Source: a virus
Direction: 5' to 3' (one strand)
Length of the DNA stretch: 31,059 nucleotides
IMG/VR virus record: IMGVR_UViG_3300028131_000026
Location: 1 to 31,059 of that record
Shown: piece after piece, positions 28,330 to 31,059 of the stretch
How the letters are laid out: every line of letters starts with the position of its first letter
How positions within the stretch are numbered: the first letter of the stretch is position 1
Position numbers and translations under genes: made by a program
Notes under the pieces: generated by a model
Database searches by the model: none
What the model was told of the DNA's origin: nothing
Seen by the model: only the letters and a program-made list of their open reading frames with translations

Positions 28330-30885
28330 ATGGCACTAGATACCATTCCAAAGCAAGAGGGCGGTAAGCTCAAGGCCGTTGCATCTGGTACACTGCCAAG
28401 CGGCCAACCTGTTATTGTGAACAGTGATGGCACTGTAAGTGTTATTGCGAATTCTAGCCAAACATTAGGTACTCAATCTGAGTTTGAGTCGGCAGGTGTC
28501 AACGAGTTTGTAAAGTCAACTTTTGACTCTTCAATCGGAAAAGTTGTAATCATATTTCGAGATAGTGGAAATGCAAATTACGGGAGAGTTGTAGTTGGAA
28601 CGGTTAGTGGCACGTCTATCAGCTTTGGGACGCCCGTAACATTTGTGAGCAGTTCTGTCTCCAGTGCTGACGTTACCTTCGATTCAAATAGCAGCAAAGT
28701 TGTTATTGGCTATAGGCCTGAAAGCCCCAACCAAGGCTATGCAATTGTAGGTACTGTTTCTGGAACCTCTATTAGCTTTGGCACTCCGGTGGTCTTTGAC
28801 TCGTCGGCAAACGTAGACAATATATCAACTGTCTTTGACAGCAGTAATAATAAAGTTGTGATTTCATACAAAGACCCCGGAACTTCTTATTACTCGGTTT
28901 CAATTGTCGGAACCGTAAGCGGCACCTCCATAAGTTTTGGAACGCCCGTTGTGTTTAGAAGTGTAGGCATTGGCCCCATTTCTTCAACATTTGATTCGAC
29001 CAACAATAAGGTTGTTATTGCATGGCCCTACTCCAACAACGCTGAAGCTATTGTTGGGACGGTAAGCGGTACAAGCATTTCCTTCGGTTCTGTTGCGTCT
29101 ATGGACTCAAGTGTTGACAGTATAGGGATCGGGTTTGACTCAACAAATGGCAAAGTAGTTGCAGCGTACCGGAAAAATAGCACTAATAAATCCACTGCGA
29201 TTGTAGGCACTGTAAGCGGCACGTCAATTAGCTTTGGAACGCCTGTTATTTTTGAAGATGTTTCTCCAGTTAGGCCTTCGGTAGCATTTGATTCATCAAC
29301 TAACAAAATTGTCATTGCTTACGTTGCCTCGCAAGCTGTGACCGCTGTCGTCGGAGTCGTTTCTGGGACGTCCATTACCTTTGACCCGTCATTTCAAATT
29401 GACTCGTATGGCCCTTCATATCAATCGGCAGTATTTGATTCGACAAATAACAAAATAGTTATTTCTTACCAAAAAGATAGCGCAAGCGGCAAAGCTAATG
29501 TGCTTCAAAACGCCTCCACCAACCTCACCTCTGAGAACTACATCGGCATGTCTGGTGGGGTGGTTGCGGTGGAGGGTAGCGCAGAGCAGGAGATTGGAAC
29601 CCCTGCGGTTTTTGAAAGTGCCTCTATTGTTAATTTGTCTTCTACATATGATGCCGCTGCAAATAGATTAGTGTTAGCTTACAGAGACCAAGGCAATAGC
29701 AACAGAGGAACCGCAGTTGTAGGCACTGTCAGTGGCACCTCTATCAGCTTTGGCACTCCCGTAGTTTTTGAAACGGGAAACACTTATAGCGTTGCTATTA
29801 CCTACGAAGCAACAGCGGAAAAAGTTGTTGTTGTTTTTAGGGACAACGGTAATTCAGATTATGGCAAGGCTATTGTTGGAACGGTCAGCGGAACGTCAAT
29901 TAGTTTTGGTTCAGCAACTACTTTTGCGAGTGCTACTACATATGACGTTTCGGCAACTTTCGACAGCAGCGCCGACAAAGTTGTTGTTGTTTATAGAGAC
30001 GGTGCAAACTCAAACTATGGGACGGCTATCGTTGGTACAGTAAGTGGTACGTCTATCAGCTTTGGTAGCGAGGTTGTTTTTTCCTCTTCAAGCACCAGTC
30101 TATCCAATACCGCAACTGTATTTGACTCTGTTAACAACAAGGTTGTTATTGCGTACAGAGATGTTGGAGAATCCGACTACGGCAAGGCTATTGTTGGCAC
30201 AGTAAGCGGAACGTCAATTAGTTTTGGTTCAGCAACTACTTTTGCGAGTGCGCAATCTTATTATGTAGGTGCAACGTATGACTCTAGTGCAGGTAAGGTG
30301 GTTGTTGCATACGTTGATGGTGAAAACTCTCTTTACGGCACTGCTGTTGTAGGTGCCGTTAGTGGTACTTCTATTAGCTTTGGGTCAGAGGTTGTTTTTA
30401 ATTCCGCCTCAACTGAGCAAACGCTTGGACCGTCTTATGATGCTACCGCAAATAGAGTTGTTATTGCCTACCCAAATGCTGGGGACTCCAACAAGGGCAG
30501 CGTAGTTGTGGGCGCTGTGTCTGGAAGTTCTATTACATTTGAATCGCCTTCTGTATTTGATACAAGCTCCGTATCCCGTACAACTTCTGTGTATGACTCT
30601 AGTGCAGGAAAAATAATTATAAGTTATAGAGACGGTGGCAACTCCAGCTACGGAACCTCGGTCGTGTTTCAAACAGGATATACAAACGTCACCAGAGCAG
30701 AAGTAGCCGATGGCGACAATGCAACCGTTGACATCGTAGGCACTGTATCCACAAACCAACTAAGCCTCACCGCTGGGCAGCAGTATTACGTCCAGACAGA
30801 TGGCACTCTAAGCGAGACCCCCGCCGACCCAAGCGTCTTGGCGGGAACGGCAATATCTGCTACAAAGCTCATAGTAAAAACATAA
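28330..30885 (+). CDS. Double (7+7 repeat) beta-propeller fibre protein
   Basis: This 851-residue protein holds fourteen repeats of the same type in two sets of seven. The first set, up to about residue 400, resembles the FDSxNNKVVI subfamily. The linker SENYIGMSGGVVAVEGSAEQ joins it to the second set, rich in YDxxAxKVVVVYRDGGNSNY repeats. Both C-terminal repeats lack VGTVSG, as in the single-propeller genes. Only one N-terminal module (LKAVASGTLPSGQPVIVNSD) and one C-terminal module (NQLSLTAGQQYYVQTDGTLS) remain. It looks like a fusion of two single-propeller genes and probably makes a tandem double propeller. Confidence 0.68.
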   Translation: MALDTIPKQEGGKLKAVASGTLPSGQPVIVNSDGTVSVIANSSQTLGTQSEFESAGVNEFVKSTFDSSIGKVVIIFRDSGNANYGRVVVGTVSGTSISFGTPVTFVSSSVSSADVTFDSNSSKVVIGYRPESPNQGYAIVGTVSGTSISFGTPVVFDSSANVDNISTVFDSSNNKVVISYKDPGTSYYSVSIVGTVSGTSISFGTPVVFRSVGIGPISSTFDSTNNKVVIAWPYSNNAEAIVGTVSGTSISFGSVASMDSSVDSIGIGFDSTNGKVVAAYRKNSTNKSTAIVGTVSGTSISFGTPVIFEDVSPVRPSVAFDSSTNKIVIAYVASQAVTAVVGVVSGTSITFDPSFQIDSYGPSYQSAVFDSTNNKIVISYQKDSASGKANVLQNASTNLTSENYIGMSGGVVAVEGSAEQEIGTPAVFESASIVNLSSTYDAAANRLVLAYRDQGNSNRGTAVVGTVSGTSISFGTPVVFETGNTYSVAITYEATAEKVVVVFRDNGNSDYGKAIVGTVSGTSISFGSATTFASATTYDVSATFDSSADKVVVVYRDGANSNYGTAIVGTVSGTSISFGSEVVFSSSSTSLSNTATVFDSVNNKVVIAYRDVGESDYGKAIVGTVSGTSISFGSATTFASAQSYYVGATYDSSAGKVVVAYVDGENSLYGTAVVGAVSGTSISFGSEVVFNSASTEQTLGPSYDATANRVVIAYPNAGDSNKGSVVVGAVSGSSITFESPSVFDTSSVSRTTSVYDSSAGKIIISYRDGGNSSYGTSVVFQTGYTNVTRAEVADGDNATVDIVGTVSTNQLSLTAGQQYYVQTDGTLSETPADPSVLAGTAISATKLIVKT
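29890..30251 (+). repeat. Recent internal duplication in the double-propeller gene
   Basis: A 44-base stretch (29890-29933) is repeated exactly at 30208-30251, 318 bases downstream, equal to two repeats or 106 residues. Flanking sequence on both sides is also similar, for instance GGCAAGGC at 29863 and 30181. This points to a fairly recent duplication of a two-repeat unit. Confidence 0.7.
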
Positions 30886-30894
30886 GGCGAAACC

Positions 30895-31059
30895 ATGCCT
30901 CTAATTCCGCTCAAACTCCCCGCTGGCCAGTATCGCAACGGCACTGACCTTATGTCTCAGGGCCGCTGGCGGGACATTAACCTCGTCCGCTGGCATGAGG
31001 ATGCTCTGCGTCCTGTTGGTGGATGGCGGCAGAGAGCATCTGTTGATCTGAACGGCGTT
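30895..31059 (+). CDS. Phage tail/stabilisation-type protein, 3'-truncated
   Basis: ATG 30895 opens a frame that runs off the window after 55 codons. The visible start, MPLIPLKLPAGQYRNGTDLM then SQGRWRDINLVRWHEDAL and RPVGGWR, is the signature N-terminus of a large phage structural protein common in marine podoviruses, where it lies near terminase and fibre genes and is annotated as a tail or phage-stabilisation protein. The visible part is about a tenth of such proteins. A probable tail-tube or nozzle component; the rest lies outside the window. Confidence 0.72.
   Translation, partial: MPLIPLKLPAGQYRNGTDLMSQGRWRDINLVRWHEDALRPVGGWRQRASVDLNGV

Noticed and set aside
25530-30540. Regular repeats as a CRISPR array
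   Set aside because: The repeats lie within open frames, have silent codon variation, a 135-160 base period and no spacer structure.
25266-30885. Diversity-generating retroelement target in the fibre genes
   Set aside because: No reverse transcriptase and no template/variable repeat pair with adenine-specific changes is seen. The differences between blades are spread over all codon positions.
1-31059. tRNA genes
   Set aside because: Intergenic gaps are short, and none shows a cloverleaf with acceptor and T-arm sequences by eye.

Overview
The window is a piece of a tailed double-stranded DNA phage genome. Nearly every base is coding, genes overlap by ATGA or TAATG, and the recognisable genes are a full set of phage functions. 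The capsid, portal and head-tail adaptor resemble the SU10/phiEco32-like podovirus set. The GH19 endolysin, GTA-type holin, XhlA-like protein and several small proteins are of kinds common in marine phages of alphaproteobacteria. Base composition is moderate, so an AT-rich SAR11 host looks unlikely. That host guess is inference. No integrase, excisionase, tRNA, rRNA, transposon or CRISPR array was seen.

Layout. (1) 1-9886, plus strand: virion genes, namely a 5'-truncated glycine-rich protein, three ejection/internal virion candidates (one with a SleB-type cell-wall hydrolase domain), portal, a small overlapping protein, scaffold, major capsid, a hairpin, and two small post-capsid genes. (2) 9897-12344, plus strand: a tightly coupled lysis and membrane cassette of eight genes ending in a 3TM holin and a GH19 endolysin. 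(3) 12484-14339, minus strand: small genes, two DNA-binding proteins and membrane micropeptides, with two matching promoter/operator-like elements. (4) 14462-14893, plus strand: RusA resolvase. (5) 14869-17390, minus strand: recombination and replication block (HNH protein, DUF1367/NinB-like protein, helix-hairpin-helix/HTH protein, SSB, ERF annealing protein). (6) 17481-18809, plus strand: Cro-like regulator, replication initiator with an iteron origin inside its gene, and a probable loader-type partner. (7) 18810-18923: structured leader and strong terminator. (8) 18955-21804, plus strand: ParB-methyltransferase, small and large terminase. (9) 21840-31059, plus strand: four small basic proteins, adaptor, tail and fibre genes, dominated by three adjacent genes that encode four seven-repeat units, each probably a seven-bladed beta-propeller. 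A truncated tail gene closes the window.

How it fits together. Both ends of the window carry rightward late genes while regulation and replication sit in the middle. This is what a circularly permuted genome would give, although neither end can be joined from this window alone. Replication probably starts at the iterons inside the initiator gene. ERF, SSB and RusA would handle recombination and branched DNA, and the terminase packages into the portal-capsid shell. The ejection proteins and SleB-like hydrolase would open the envelope on entry; the holin, GH19 enzyme and accessory membrane proteins would open it on exit. The most striking unexplained structure is the propeller array, followed by the intragenic origin, the paired regulatory elements, and the hairpin leader before the methyltransferase.
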